Assembly (NCBI RefSeq): GCF_005862305.2
Contig: NZ_CP054021.1
Coordinates: forward strand, 620,001-684,000
Length of the DNA stretch: 64,000 nt
Source: Rhizobium indicum
GTDB lineage: Bacteria > Pseudomonadota > Alphaproteobacteria > Rhizobiales > Rhizobiaceae
Direction of reading: 5' to 3'
The notes under the pieces are model-generated. The model ran no database searches. It was not told the DNA's origin and saw nothing but the letters and a program-made list of their open reading frames with translations. The position numbers and the translations under genes are program-made. Positions 1-8,911 of this stretch are shown here, piece after piece (within the stretch, counting starts at the first letter, position 1; each line of letters begins with the position of its first letter).

Positions 1-1699
1 CATCCTTCATAAGGTGCAGGCCCATCATCATCATGCGGGCAACCCAGAAGAAGATGATATCGAAGCCGGTGACGAGAACGTTGGTCGGGTAATAACGCGC
101 CAGTTCGGGCGTCTCGTCCGGCCAGCCGAGCGTCGAGAAAGGCCAGAGTGCTGAGGAGAACCAGGTGTCGAGCACGTCCTCGTCACGCGTCAGGATCTCG
201 CCCGGCTTGAAGTTTTCAAGCAGGTCCTCGACATAGGCCTTCATCGGCCCCTCGTGCGAAAGGTAATGCTGGATCGCCGCCTGCAGCGCCTCTTCCTCGG
301 TCTTTTCGACGAAGACCTGGCCGTCCGGGCCGTACCAGGCGGGGATCTGGTGACCCCACCAGAGCTGACGGGAGATACACCAGGGCTGGATGTTTTCCAT
401 CCATTCGTAATAGGTCTTGTCCCAGCTCTTCGGCACCATCCTGGTGCGACCTTCGCGGACCGAGGCGATCGCCGGTTCGGCGAGCGTCTTGGCATCCACA
501 TACCACTGTTCGGTCAGCCGCGGCTCGATCGGCACGCCGCCGCGGTCGCCGTGCGGAACCATGTGCTTGTGCGGCTCGATCTTGTCGACGAGGCCCGCCT
601 CTTCGAAAATCTCGACGATGACCTTGCGCGCATAGAAGCGGTCCTGGCCTTCCAGGCGGTCCCAGGCGCCGTGCAGCGCCGCCGGATTGTCGAGACCTTC
701 AAGAAAGTCCTCATTGTCCTTGATGGTGATCGTGCCGTCGCCGTTCATAATATTGATGACGCGAAGACCTGCGCGCTTGCCGACGTCGAAGTCGTTGAAA
801 TCGTGCGCGGGCGTTATCTTCACCGCGCCGGTGCCGGCAGCCGGATCGGCATAATCGTCAGCAACGATCGGAATTCTGCGGCCGACGATCGGCAGAATGA
901 CATGCTTGCCGACAATGCCCTGATAGCGTTCGTCCTTCGGATTGACGGCAACACCGGTATCGCCCAGCATGGTCTCCGGTCGTGTCGTTGCGACGACCAC
1001 ATAATCGCGCGTCTCGAATTCGGTCGGCTTGCCTTCCTCATCGAATGCAATCGGGTATTGGTAGGTTACGCCCTTTTCCAGCGGATAGCGCAGGTGCCAG
1101 AGATTGCCCTTGACCTCGTGCTGCTCGACTTCGATATCGGAAATCGCCGTCAGCAGCTTCGGATCCCAATTGACCAGACGCTTGTCCTTGTAGATCAGCC
1201 CTTCCTTGTAGAGTCTGACGAAAACCTCGAGCACGGCCTTCGAGAGGCCTTCGTCCATGGTGAAACGTTCGCGCGACCAGTCGCATGACGCACCAAGACG
1301 CTTCAGCTGGTTGAAGATCAGGCCGCCCGATTCGGCCTTCCACTCCCAAATCTTGTCGATGAAGGCTTCGCGGCCCATGTCGCGGCGGCCCGGCAGCTGC
1401 TGTTCCATCAGCTTGCGCTCGACGACCATCTGCGTGGCGATGCCGGCGTGGTCCATGCCCGGCTGCCAGAGCACGTCCTTGCCGCGCATGCGCTCGAAGC
1501 GCACCAGGATGTCCTGCAGCGTGTTGTTCAGCGCGTGGCCCATGTGCAGCGAACCGGTGACATTCGGCGGCGGGATCACGATGGTGAAGGTCTCGGCCCC
1601 GGCTTTGGCATTTGCGCCGGCGCGGAAAGCGTCCGCCTCATCCCATATCGCGGCGATTTTCGGTTCGACGGCAGCGGAATCATAGGTCTTGTCGAGCAT
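1..1699 (-). CDS. valS: Valyl-tRNA synthetase (3' end outside window)
   Basis: Charges tRNA-Val with valine in the cytoplasm; class I aminoacyl-tRNA synthetase. The reading frame starts at an ATG at 1699 ([20 protein letters not shown]) and runs open off the left edge, giving about 566 residues of a protein that is usually 870-950 long. The HIGH motif is present as HMGH at about residues 52-55 after the typical [10 protein letters not shown] lead-in. The editing (CP1) domain follows, with [17 protein letters not shown]. The catalytic part resumes with [15 protein letters not shown]. The KMSKS motif and the anticodon-binding domain lie outside the window. popZ lies upstream on the same strand, separated by a terminator-like hairpin, so valS is probably transcribed from its own promoter. 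Confidence 0.97.
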   Translation of the reverse strand, partial: MLDKTYDSAAVEPKIAAIWDEADAFRAGANAKAGAETFTIVIPPPNVTGSLHMGHALNNTLQDILVRFERMRGKDVLWQPGMDHAGIATQMVVERKLMEQQLPGRRDMGREAFIDKIWEWKAESGGLIFNQLKRLGASCDWSRERFTMDEGLSKAVLEVFVRLYKEGLIYKDKRLVNWDPKLLTAISDIEVEQHEVKGNLWHLRYPLEKGVTYQYPIAFDEEGKPTEFETRDYVVVATTRPETMLGDTGVAVNPKDERYQGIVGKHVILPIVGRRIPIVADDYADPAAGTGAVKITPAHDFNDFDVGKRAGLRVINIMNGDGTITIKDNEDFLEGLDNPAALHGAWDRLEGQDRFYARKVIVEIFEEAGLVDKIEPHKHMVPHGDRGGVPIEPRLTEQWYVDAKTLAEPAIASVREGRTRMVPKSWDKTYYEWMENIQPWCISRQLWWGHQIPAWYGPDGQVFVEKTEEEALQAAIQHYLSHEGPMKAYVEDLLENFKPGEILTRDEDVLDTWFSSALWPFSTLGWPDETPELARYYPTNVLVTGFDIIFFWVARMMMMGLHLMKD

Positions 1700-1762
1700 T
1701 TTCTGACCAATTTCGAGGTTCGAGGATGGCCGTTTGTAAATAGGATGGTCACGGCCAAGTCA

Positions 1763-1796
1763 ATAAAAAAGCCGCCCCGGAGACCGGAGCGGCTTT
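1763..1796 (-). terminator. Rho-independent terminator downstream of popZ
   Basis: GC-rich hairpin (arms AGCCGC and GCGGCT with an inner CCGG pairing). On the minus strand it is followed by a run of six T. It lies between the popZ stop and the valS start, so it should end popZ transcripts. Weak T tracts on both sides make it possibly bidirectional. Confidence 0.75.
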
Positions 1797-1815
1797 TCAG
1801 GAAAAAGCAATCCGA

Positions 1816-2691
1816 TCAGCGGCGCGGGCCGCGCGCCACGCGCTCGATTTCCTCGCGCACCAACCGCTCGACCAGTGTCGGCAGATTATCATCAAGCCAC
1901 TCACGCAGCATCGGGCGCAGCATGTCCTCTGCGATCTCGTCCAGCGAGCGGCGCTCGGCACCGTCGATCGCGGCGGCGAGCTCCTCGAAGGAGCGGCTGA
2001 TCTGCAGGCCGGCGCCCTCCGAAAGCAGCGTCGGCTGGACCTCATCCATAACGCTCGGCAGGAAACGCTCGGTCGACGACTGAGTGGGTTCCATAGCCGG
2101 CAGCGCTGTTTCGACGGCAGGCGCAGGCTCGGCGACGGCAACCCTTTGCGTTTCCGTGAACACCGGCTCAGCCGGCTGCTGGATCGCAACATGCCGGATG
2201 GACGCTGCGGCATCCGGGAAAACAGGCTGTGCCGGCTGCGGCTGGGGTTGCGGTGCCGCGGCGCGCGGCGGTTCCGGCATTACGGCCGGCTGCGGTTCGG
2301 GCTGACGGAAGCCGCTCGGAATTTCGCGCAGGGCCTGACCGGCCTGCACGGCGCTGCGCTCGGAGGCGGCGCGCACGCGGGCGGCGACATCGGCAAGCGA
2401 CAGAGCGCGGGCCGGAACTTCTGCTTCGGGGGCGGTGCCGGCCGAATTGGCGGCGACGAAACGCGGATCGGAGGAGCGCATGACCGGTTCGGGGAATTCC
2501 ACGCCGGCATATGTATCGTCGACCGTCAGATGAATTTCGGAGCCATTGTCATCCTCGTCGGCGCCGTAGACCGGCGGCAGGGATGCGGAAATCGCCTTGC
2601 CGGCGCCGGGCTCATTGCTTTCGATGATCTGGCGGATGGAGGCCAGAATTTCTTCCATGGACGGTTCACGCGCTACACTTGGCTGAGCCAT
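1816..2691 (-). CDS. popZ: PopZ-like polar organizing protein (DUF2497)
   Basis: Protein of 291 residues matching the alphaproteobacterial DUF2497/PopZ family. PopZ forms a polymeric matrix at the cell pole that anchors chromosome origins and recruits polarity proteins. Visible are the conserved N-terminal helix (SMEEILASIRQIIES, about residues 11-25), a long low-complexity Pro/Ala/Gln/Glu middle region (about 60-200), and the conserved C-terminal oligomerisation segment (LRPMLREWLDDNLPTLVERL, about 260-280) ending in an Arg-rich tail. The gene lies immediately upstream of valS on the same strand, an arrangement common in Rhizobiales. The start ATG at 2691 opens directly on the conserved N-terminus. 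Confidence 0.9.
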   Translation of the reverse strand: MAQPSVAREPSMEEILASIRQIIESNEPGAGKAISASLPPVYGADEDDNGSEIHLTVDDTYAGVEFPEPVMRSSDPRFVAANSAGTAPEAEVPARALSLADVAARVRAASERSAVQAGQALREIPSGFRQPEPQPAVMPEPPRAAAPQPQPQPAQPVFPDAAASIRHVAIQQPAEPVFTETQRVAVAEPAPAVETALPAMEPTQSSTERFLPSVMDEVQPTLLSEGAGLQISRSFEELAAAIDGAERRSLDEIAEDMLRPMLREWLDDNLPTLVERLVREEIERVARGPRR

Positions 2692-2976
2692 TTCTATCCC
2701 CGTTATCCCAAAACAACGACCGGATGGTGTGGAGCATTCATCCGAATCACCACGACCTTAGAATACCCCAGGCGTGAAAAAAATCATCGCGAATCAAATG
2801 AATGCGGCCATGCACAGTTTTGTTACCTGATGTTAGCCACGCGCAAAGCCTGTTGCGATTTTGCAGCGGAAACATCCCATGAAACCGAAGTTGAAGCGCA
2901 TAACATCCGTCCGAGCCGCCGTGGCGGCATCAGCGTAGATGATGTTTGTGAAGGCTTTCCAGCGGCGTTGAAAAAA

Positions 2977-2999
2977 AACGGGCGCCGATGGCGCCCGTT
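2977..2999 (-). terminator. Terminator downstream of pcm, within the 334-bp pcm-popZ gap
   Basis: Perfect 9-bp hairpin ACGGGCGCC / GGCGCCCGT with a 3-nt loop. On the minus strand it is followed by eight T, so it ends pcm transcription. The rest of the gap (2692-2976) holds no convincing gene and presumably carries the popZ promoter. Confidence 0.85.
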
Positions 3000-3025
3000 G
3001 CTGAATGTCATCGACACGAACGATG

Positions 3026-3691
3026 TCAGAAAACGAATTCACGCGCCTTGGCGAAACCTGGCAGCGGCTTGACCGAGGCATTGAAGAAGACATTTTCCGA
3101 AATGGCGCCGCGCTCGGCGACGAAGACCTTGGCGCGGGCGGCATTGCCGTAACCTTCGACGGTGATCAGACGGCCACCATCGCGCAATTGACCGAGAAGG
3201 GCCGCCGAAACCTCTTCGACTGCGCCGTTGATGAAGATCAGATCATAGGGAGCACCGGCAGCGTAGCCCTGTTCGAGCGGGCCGGTCACGACCTCGACCT
3301 TGGCGTAGCTGGCAAGCTGCGCCTTCGCTTCAGTGGCCAGCGTCTCGTCGCATTCGAGCGCGATGACGGAGCCGGCAATGATCGACAACAGCGCCGAAGT
3401 GTAACCCGTGCCGCATCCAACCTCGAGCACGAAGTCGTCCTTGGTGATCGCTGCCAGCTGCAGCAGCTTGGCAAGCGGCGACGCTTCCATCAGGAAGCGG
3501 GCCGGCTTTCCCGGTGCGGCTGCGAAGATCTCGACGTCGTTGTCGATATAAGCCAGCAGCTTCGCCTTCTCCGGCACGAAAGCCTCACGCGGCACCGTGA
3601 GAAACGCCGTCAGCACGGAATGCGAGGTAACGTCCGTCGTGCGAACCTGGGTATCGACCATCTTTACGCGCGCTGCTTCGAAATCCATCAT
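3026..3691 (-). CDS. pcm: Protein-L-isoaspartate O-methyltransferase family protein
   Basis: SAM-dependent methyltransferase of the PCMT family (221 residues, normal length). These enzymes methylate isoaspartyl residues in aged proteins to start their repair. The N-terminal segment MVDTQVRTTDVT and the VPREAFVP motif match the family. SAM motif I appears as VLEVGCGTGYTSALL (about residues 88-102), motif II as APYDLIFINGAVEEVS, and motif III as LRDGGRLITV. Its own terminator follows immediately. The rhizobial branch of this family usually lacks strong biochemical proof, so the substrate is inferred from family membership. ATG at 3691 or the adjacent ATG at 3688 can serve as start. Confidence 0.88.
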   Translation of the reverse strand: MMDFEAARVKMVDTQVRTTDVTSHSVLTAFLTVPREAFVPEKAKLLAYIDNDVEIFAAAPGKPARFLMEASPLAKLLQLAAITKDDFVLEVGCGTGYTSALLSIIAGSVIALECDETLATEAKAQLASYAKVEVVTGPLEQGYAAGAPYDLIFINGAVEEVSAALLGQLRDGGRLITVEGYGNAARAKVFVAERGAISENVFFNASVKPLPGFAKAREFVF

Positions 3692-3899
3692 GTCCTCTCG
3701 CTCTTGAAAAAGCGGTTCCTGTCCCTCGTCTCTTAATCCCCGCCACGGATGCTTTCAAGGCTTGGCGAGCGCCGGCGAAAAGAATCCGGCAGGCGCCTCT
3801 TCCGCGCCACAGGGGCAGGATGGACGCTGCAACTCCAGCGTGGAATCGTTTAGCCCTTCATGTTATGATCTGCAGCGGAGGAAATAGGAGGAGCAGGCG

Positions 3900-4010
3900 A
3901 TGTCTGCGATTTTCGAGTATTTCACGCTATTCGATTTCTTCATCGTCGCAGCACTCGTCGGCATATTCTGCTGCGGGCTGCTGGACGGCGAAACGACTTG
4001 GAAGCGATAA
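3900..4010 (+). CDS. Hydrophobic mini-protein, 36 residues
   Basis: Short open frame starting at ATG 3900 and ending with TAA at 4008-4010. It is preceded by a very strong purine-rich ribosome binding site (AGGAGGAGCAGGCG just before ATG). The product begins MSAIFEYFTLFDFFIVAALV and is one continuous hydrophobic segment (about residues 4-28, with a CC pair), then a short polar tail ending WKR. That fits a single-span membrane protein with a positive C-terminus. It stands alone between divergently arranged pcm and the downstream gene. No function is known to me. Coding status rests on the ribosome binding site and the coherent membrane segment. Confidence 0.55.
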   Translation: MSAIFEYFTLFDFFIVAALVGIFCCGLLDGETTWKR

Positions 4011-4171
4011 AGCGTCGAAACGCGCTTAGAGATACTCTGCATGGCGCTTGCGGCAATGATGCCCGGCGCAGGTCCGACATGCGTCGATTCCTTTCAAATC
4101 CAGTCCTTGACAGGACGCACGCGCATTAACGTTACGTCAACCATTTTGTTGCGGCGCCCTCGCCTTTCCCT

Positions 4172-4474
4172 ATGGGTGTGCGCATGCAAACCTTTATGAT
4201 CCAATCGCGCGGAATAGAAGCGCTTCACTACAATGCCGATGCCCGACTGCTGCTGATCAAATACAGCAGCGGCGAGATTCGCAGCTTCACCCGCATTTCG
4301 TCGCAAGGCATGCGGCGGCGGCTCGGCGCCGGTCCCGACATCGATGAGGGGCCTGAATTGAGCGATCTGCAATATCAGGCGCAAATCCGGAAAGGTGGCA
4401 TGAAGGCGCTCTACCGCCTCACGGGAATCAATCCGTTACAGTTCGATTTTTCGCCCGGCCAGCGGGTCTGGTAG
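4172..4474 (+). CDS. Small KTSC-like hypothetical protein
   Basis: A 100-residue protein. The N-terminal half (GIEALHYNADARLLLIKYSS then GEIRSF) resembles the beta-hairpin start of KTSC domains, small domains of unknown or RNA-related function; the second half (RMRRRLGAGPDIDEGPELSD area) does not continue the pattern clearly. A second KTSC-like gene lies at 8573. ATG at 4172 and ATG at 4184 are both possible starts and neither has a clear ribosome binding site. The gene stands alone, with no operon partner. Call is tentative. Confidence 0.5.
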   Translation: MGVRMQTFMIQSRGIEALHYNADARLLLIKYSSGEIRSFTRISSQGMRRRLGAGPDIDEGPELSDLQYQAQIRKGGMKALYRLTGINPLQFDFSPGQRVW

Positions 4475-4816
4475 GGTTCACGCCTCAAGACGCCAACACC
4501 GATTTAGCTGCATTTCGGACGAACTATGCCATGCAGAGACAAATCGAGGGAATCGCCCAGAAGAGCAAAAGCATGCTGATCCAGTGTTAGCTTAATTTTC
4601 GCTACCCTTTACTGAAATATCGCTTTTAAAATCAATGATTGCTGCCACCTCCGAGCTTGCTTTTTCGCAGCTAGGAGAAGCCAAGTAGTTGCATTGGGAA
4701 GAAGAATTCCAAGCGGCGATCATTCGGCGCCCCCAAGAGATCCGGACGAGCGGCCAATTACGATATTTCGCAACGCATTCCCGATCGGAAGATCGGTACA
4801 ATGACTAGCATACCAC
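4475..4816. other. 342-bp intergenic stretch, nothing recognised
   Basis: AT-richer than its surroundings. A 69-codon minus-strand frame is present but has no ribosome binding site and no recognisable features. No repeat, hairpin terminator or RNA gene was recognised. Confidence 0.4.
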
Positions 4817-5863
4817 TTACATGGGTGCACCCTGAGCTATATTCATGGCCGCTCCGTATAGGCTGACGGCCTTAAAGTCGTCATTCGTGAGTTTTTCGGT
4901 GGGAATCATATCGCTCCCTGCAATCAACCGCTCCACCCAGTCATTGCGTCGGGCAACTTCCGTACCGAGATACGTGTAGAGAAATATCGAAATCTTATTC
5001 CATTCACCGATATCCCGCGCGCGGAGAGCCTGCTGAACCGCGATCTCAAGCTGTGCCCCGCGTTCCCCTCTCAGGTATTCCGTGATCCTCGCGACCTCGC
5101 TTGCATTGTAATGAGCTGGAATAACCGCCAACGTCATTTCATCCTTTGACGTTGTTACCATCAATGAATCAAGAGAGACCTTAGTTGAGACGTTCAACTC
5201 TACCGGAATTATGCCTTCTAGCCTCGCCTTAGCTTGAAGATTACCTCCCGCGTCCACATGCCCGGTGATCTCAAAGCGGACTTTTCCATGCAGAACTTCC
5301 CCCACCAGAAGATATTTACTCTGGCGGCCATGGTACAAATCTTCGATTATGGCGCAATTGGACTTCGCACGATTCCACTTCAAAAGCGCGCTTTCTCCAC
5401 CTTCGATAGGATCGTGCGAGAGAGGCGTTGCACTAATCTTTATTTCATCAGAAATTTGTACATGCCCGCTGGCTTTGAGAGCAGCCAATCGCGCACTAAG
5501 TGCGGAGCCGGCGAGATCGACGTCAACGCCAGTTCCCACAGTAACGGTGTCGCCGGCATTCCTGATCTCTATGTAGTTACCGCCTTTCTGACCTGCAAAG
5601 CAGTCAGTCACAATAATACTTTCGTTGTCCATTTGGATCACATCTCCCGGCCACACGGGGTTTGCTCGATAGACAGGCATAGCCCTGTAACCACCAAGAA
5701 ATAGCCTGCTCATCGCCGCTTTATACTGATAAATCCCCTGGGACTGCTGTGCATCAGCTACAGAAATCGGAAATGCCACAAATGCTGTCACCACGGCTAG
5801 AGATACTAACTTCACATTTTGCCCCCTCAATAATTTTCTGATGCTATACTTCTTATTTTTCAA
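4817..5863 (-). CDS. Secreted/periplasmic protein of unknown function
   Basis: Protein of 348 residues with a long N-terminal export signal: positive start MKNKKYSIRKLLRGQ, hydrophobic core LVSLAVVTAFVAFPISV, and likely cleavage after ADA near residue 38. The mature part starts QQSQGIYQYKAAMSRL. It is not repetitive, contains cysteines (TDCFAG, KSNCAII) that could pair in the periplasm, and has no motif I recognise. An internal segment (YLLVGEVLHGKVRFEITGHV) looks like beta structure. The gene is isolated, and its lower GC and codon use suggest acquisition by transfer, an inference from inspection only. Function unknown. Confidence 0.65.
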   Translation of the reverse strand: MKNKKYSIRKLLRGQNVKLVSLAVVTAFVAFPISVADAQQSQGIYQYKAAMSRLFLGGYRAMPVYRANPVWPGDVIQMDNESIIVTDCFAGQKGGNYIEIRNAGDTVTVGTGVDVDLAGSALSARLAALKASGHVQISDEIKISATPLSHDPIEGGESALLKWNRAKSNCAIIEDLYHGRQSKYLLVGEVLHGKVRFEITGHVDAGGNLQAKARLEGIIPVELNVSTKVSLDSLMVTTSKDEMTLAVIPAHYNASEVARITEYLRGERGAQLEIAVQQALRARDIGEWNKISIFLYTYLGTEVARRNDWVERLIAGSDMIPTEKLTNDDFKAVSLYGAAMNIAQGAPM

Positions 5864-6320
5864 AGCAACATTTACATGCGAACGACCGGCTGCCGAACAG
5901 CCAAGCTAAGCGCATGCCGCGCCGCGATTTGTTGCACACAACTCCGGCTGGACTTGTACAGTATGCAACATTTTCCCTTACAGTAGTTGTATGTTGAGCA
6001 ACGAAACCGGCGCCAGACTTTCACAGGTGTCTTTCGCCGTGCATCCAAAATGATCGCTCGTATGGAAAACTGCCAATGAGCACTCGGAGCCAGGTCGGCG
6101 AGATGATCCAGCGGCGCGAACGCTGGCCGATCGGCAATGAGCCGCGCACAGCGCGCGGCTCTGCTCAAGGCAGCCTGAGGAGATCCGGTTGGAAGACGGC
6201 AAGCCAATCGACGGTGGAATGTTGAACCAAGTTAGGTTTGCCGTCTTGGATTGAAGTCCGGCCGCCCACTTGGCAAAATTCCAAAACTGCGCTCTCCTAC
6301 AATCAAAAGGGGAGCGCACC
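5864..6320. other. 457-bp intergenic stretch, nothing recognised
   Basis: Separates two outward-facing unknown genes, so it should hold both promoters. Several overlapping minus-strand frames exist here without ribosome binding sites or recognisable protein features. No transposase remnant or repeat could be identified. Confidence 0.4.
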
Positions 6321-7109
6321 ATGGATCGAGATGATTCTGTGCTGAGAATAGAATTCAACAATACCAAACCGATCGAACTCTTCGACCTAACTCTAAGTTT
6401 CATGGCGCTTGCTGAATCCTTCAAGGATTTCGCAAATCGTGCTGGCGATCCGCGGCCTGACAATCTGCGCCTTTACGTGAAGGAGATACGCTCCTCCAGT
6501 GTCATCGCGGATCTCATCGCAATCGCGGAGCAATCGCAATGGCTCCTGGAGCATGCGGAGGTGTTCGGGGGTTTCGTTGCCAACACCAACGATCTCGCGA
6601 ATTACTTCCTGGGCAACAACTCCAAGCCGAAGGAGGAGCCGAGCCAGCGCCAGGCGAAGCAGATCGCACAGATCGTCGAGCCTGTGGCAAAAGACTTTGG
6701 GTCGCAGATGAACATGAACGTGACGGAGGGCGGGATCGTCCACATCCATCATCACCAGCACTTCATGATCAACGGCATGGAAGCGAACGCGGTCCAGAAC
6801 GGCGTGACGCGCTTCCTCGGTCCACAGTTGCCGGCCTCGAAGATGATGCCTGATCAGCTACTCGTCCTGGAGCAGGTGAAGAATGATGCGACGTCGAAGA
6901 CCGGCGACCGCGGCATCATCGAGACGATATCGAGCAAGCCCGTAAAGCTCCAGTTCTCAAGCGAGCAAGCGAAGCGGGCGATCCTGGGCGTACACCACAA
7001 TCCTTTCGAGTGCGTATTCCAGGTCAACGTTGAAGTCCGTTCGACGGGCGGGCGGCCTGCGATCTATCGCATTCTCGATGTCACCGAGATCATCGAGCCG
7101 GAGGCCTGA
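6321..7109 (+). CDS. Unknown 262-residue protein with His-rich patch
   Basis: Start chosen at ATG 6321 (MDRDDSVLRI) because GGGGAG lies 6-8 nt upstream; an upstream in-frame ATG at 6270 has no such site. The first 100 residues look mostly helical (PIELFDLTLSFMALAESFKD; then LRLYVKEIRSSSVIADLIAI). A charged linker follows (SKPKEEPSQRQAKQ). A histidine cluster HIHHHQHF sits at residues 141-148, and the beta-rich C-terminus (VFQVNVEVR, AIYRILDVTEI) follows. No signal peptide or membrane span, so it is probably cytoplasmic. It converges on the DUF4145 gene with a 48-bp gap. No function can be assigned. Confidence 0.7.
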   Translation: MDRDDSVLRIEFNNTKPIELFDLTLSFMALAESFKDFANRAGDPRPDNLRLYVKEIRSSSVIADLIAIAEQSQWLLEHAEVFGGFVANTNDLANYFLGNNSKPKEEPSQRQAKQIAQIVEPVAKDFGSQMNMNVTEGGIVHIHHHQHFMINGMEANAVQNGVTRFLGPQLPASKMMPDQLLVLEQVKNDATSKTGDRGIIETISSKPVKLQFSSEQAKRAILGVHHNPFECVFQVNVEVRSTGGRPAIYRILDVTEIIEPEA

Positions 7110-7157
7110 GTTTTTCCTCGTAGCCGATGATGCCCGGCCGATCGACGGCGGGTTCCC

Positions 7158-7949
7158 CTACGTCAACTTCCGCGTTCCCACTTCAATGACGGGAGCTTCG
7201 TCGTCTACAGTCGGAGCATTCTCTGCGATCTGCGCCCGGCCTGTCGCGATTGCAGCTTTCTTTTCAGCAGCAATGGCTTTAACCGCCGCCAATCTTTGCT
7301 CGCGCTTGTGTCGCGCCACATACCACTCGTCAAAAAGCATCTCGATCAGTTCAATTAAGGCCTGCGCTTCACCGGGGTCGACATCAATGACGAGGTTGAT
7401 GTCTTTTTCCATGTGAGCGCCGATGTTACCGATGCCGCGCACGGCGTCGATCGCTTCGACAGTCTCCGGTTCCACGCCGCGCGGAGCCGTCCCGCCGTCT
7501 AGGCGCTGATTTAGTTCCTTAATCTCATCTATTAGGCGGCCCTTGGCGATACCACAAAAATCCCGGATCATTCCCTGCAGGCAGCGCCGCGCTAGCGTCG
7601 CCGAGGCTTTTGGACTGGTATTGCGGATCGCGCAGGCTTCAAAATAGTCCTCTCGAAGGGCTAAGGGGATGTAATCTGGCTGGAGCTTGGAAGAGTTACT
7701 CGGTCGCAGCTCCCACTCCTCGATACCTCTTTGAATACCCCAGCCGTTATTTCCAGATATGGCTTTGACGAACCTGACAGACAGTGCGACTTCATTGCAA
7801 TCAGGGTTGACGCAACGGGTCGCGGTATGCGCCAAGCCAGTGTCGCCATGTTTCGATTTGCCGATATGAAACTTCGAAAACGAAGACTGAAAATTCTCAG
7901 TTACGACTTGGTGATGGTTGCAGAAAGGACAGGTCCACTGGTCGGCCAT
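7158..7949 (-). CDS. DUF4145 protein with N-terminal zinc ribbon
   Basis: Start set at ATG 7949 (MADQWTCPFCNHHQ), which has AGGAG six bases upstream; a start at 7988 is possible but less supported. Residues 7-10 (CPFC) and 46-51 (CVNPDC) form a probable zinc ribbon. Residues about 110-215 match DUF4145: helical segment with LARRCLQGMIRDFCG, then IDAVRGIGNIGAHM and DPGEAQALIELIEMLFDEW. The C-terminal tail is Lys/Arg/Ala-rich. DUF4145 is often fused to restriction or other nuclease proteins and is also found alone; its role is unknown. Here it stands alone (263 residues). Confidence 0.78.
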   Translation of the reverse strand: MADQWTCPFCNHHQVVTENFQSSFSKFHIGKSKHGDTGLAHTATRCVNPDCNEVALSVRFVKAISGNNGWGIQRGIEEWELRPSNSSKLQPDYIPLALREDYFEACAIRNTSPKASATLARRCLQGMIRDFCGIAKGRLIDEIKELNQRLDGGTAPRGVEPETVEAIDAVRGIGNIGAHMEKDINLVIDVDPGEAQALIELIEMLFDEWYVARHKREQRLAAVKAIAAEKKAAIATGRAQIAENAPTVDDEAPVIEVGTRKLT

Positions 7950-8236
7950 CTGACTACTCCTAAGATTCGCGCAGGAGCACGCTCGCACAGTTTGTAAATC
8001 GCTGTTAGTCGGATTGAGAATTGATTCCCAGTTTCCCAGGGTCTCACCGACTAATGGTCACGCCCAAGAAACATTCATTGGGTTCTCATGTTGCTTTTCA
8101 TATCGCGCGGATTCGCCGGAAACCCAGAGATCCCCGGAATTGCAGGGTAACTGCCGGCAACATGAATGCGACACCACGGACGGCGCGATACCGCGTATAA
8201 ATGCGGTAACTATATGTTTTCAATGGCGAAAGAGTT

Positions 8237-8310
8237 TGGAGGCCTCGCCCGGAATTGAACCGGGGTACAAGGATTTGCAGTCCTCTGCGTCACCACTCCG
8301 CCACGAGGCC
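8237..8310 (-). tRNA. tRNA-Cys (GCA)
   Basis: On the minus strand a complete cloverleaf can be drawn: acceptor GGCCTCG / CGAGGCC, anticodon loop CTGCAAA with anticodon GCA, T arm GGTTCAATTCC, encoded CCA (at 8237-8239). 74 nt including CCA. Nothing is recognised in 7950-8236 downstream. Confidence 0.95.
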
Positions 8311-8572
8311 TCACGCGCTCGTTATCTGAGCCGTGGCGAGCGTTTAGAATGATCGTAAGGAAATCGCAAGAGGGCATTTCGGAAAAACGCTATTCCGCAG
8401 TTGCCGAAACGACCATTTTTCCATCCCGAAACGGAGCGGGCGCGGGCTGGAATTTCCACGGCCGTTACGATGCCCCATTTCCTGCCAATGATGGCATTTG
8501 AAACAAATTCTTGACTTGACTTCGATCACCGTCCGGGACTCAATTGCCCTCGGGAGGGTATAGGAGCTTGCG

Positions 8573-8911
8573 ATGGATTGGGCTGCCCTCAAATCGAAGC
8601 GCGTGCGTGCAGCATACGACGCCGAAACCCGGGATCTGCATGTAAAATTCCCTGGTTCTCCGCCGGTGAAACATGCGGATATTCCGCCGCACGTCCACCA
8701 GAACCTGCTGGAAACGGATGATCCATACTTCTATTACCAGTACTATATAGCGCCGTCTCGCGTATCACCGGGTCCTCGACAACCGGCCTCCGTGGCGTCC
8801 TACGCAGTGAAGCTCGTCCTTCTCCTTGCCGCCTGCAGCCTGCTGATGACGACCGGCCTCGATCCGGACCACGGCGGGGTTTTCGAGGAAAGCGAACTCA
8901 GATCCAACTAG
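8573..8911 (+). CDS. KTSC-domain protein with C-terminal membrane segment
   Basis: Protein of 112 residues. Residues about 10-62 follow the KTSC pattern: AAYDAETRDLHVKF, a Pro-rich turn (GSPPVKHADIPPHVHQNLLE), then DDPYFYYQYYI. Residues about 82-100 (YAVKLVLLLAACSLLMTT) form one hydrophobic span followed by an acidic tail, so the domain is probably membrane-tethered. ATG at 8573 has AGGAG nine bases upstream. Its stop overlaps the stop of the convergent gene by four bases. KTSC is named for the C-terminal domain of lysyl-tRNA synthetases in some bacteria; the free-standing versions have no settled function. Confidence 0.65.
   Translation: MDWAALKSKRVRAAYDAETRDLHVKFPGSPPVKHADIPPHVHQNLLETDDPYFYYQYYIAPSRVSPGPRQPASVASYAVKLVLLLAACSLLMTTGLDPDHGGVFEESELRSN

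Noticed and set aside
254..1288. Long plus-strand frame opposite valS
   Set aside because: High-GC antisense shadow; no ribosome binding site and the opposite strand is clearly valS.
5872..6463. Overlapping minus-strand frames in the gap before the His-rich gene
   Set aside because: No ribosome binding sites; they overlap the supported plus-strand gene.
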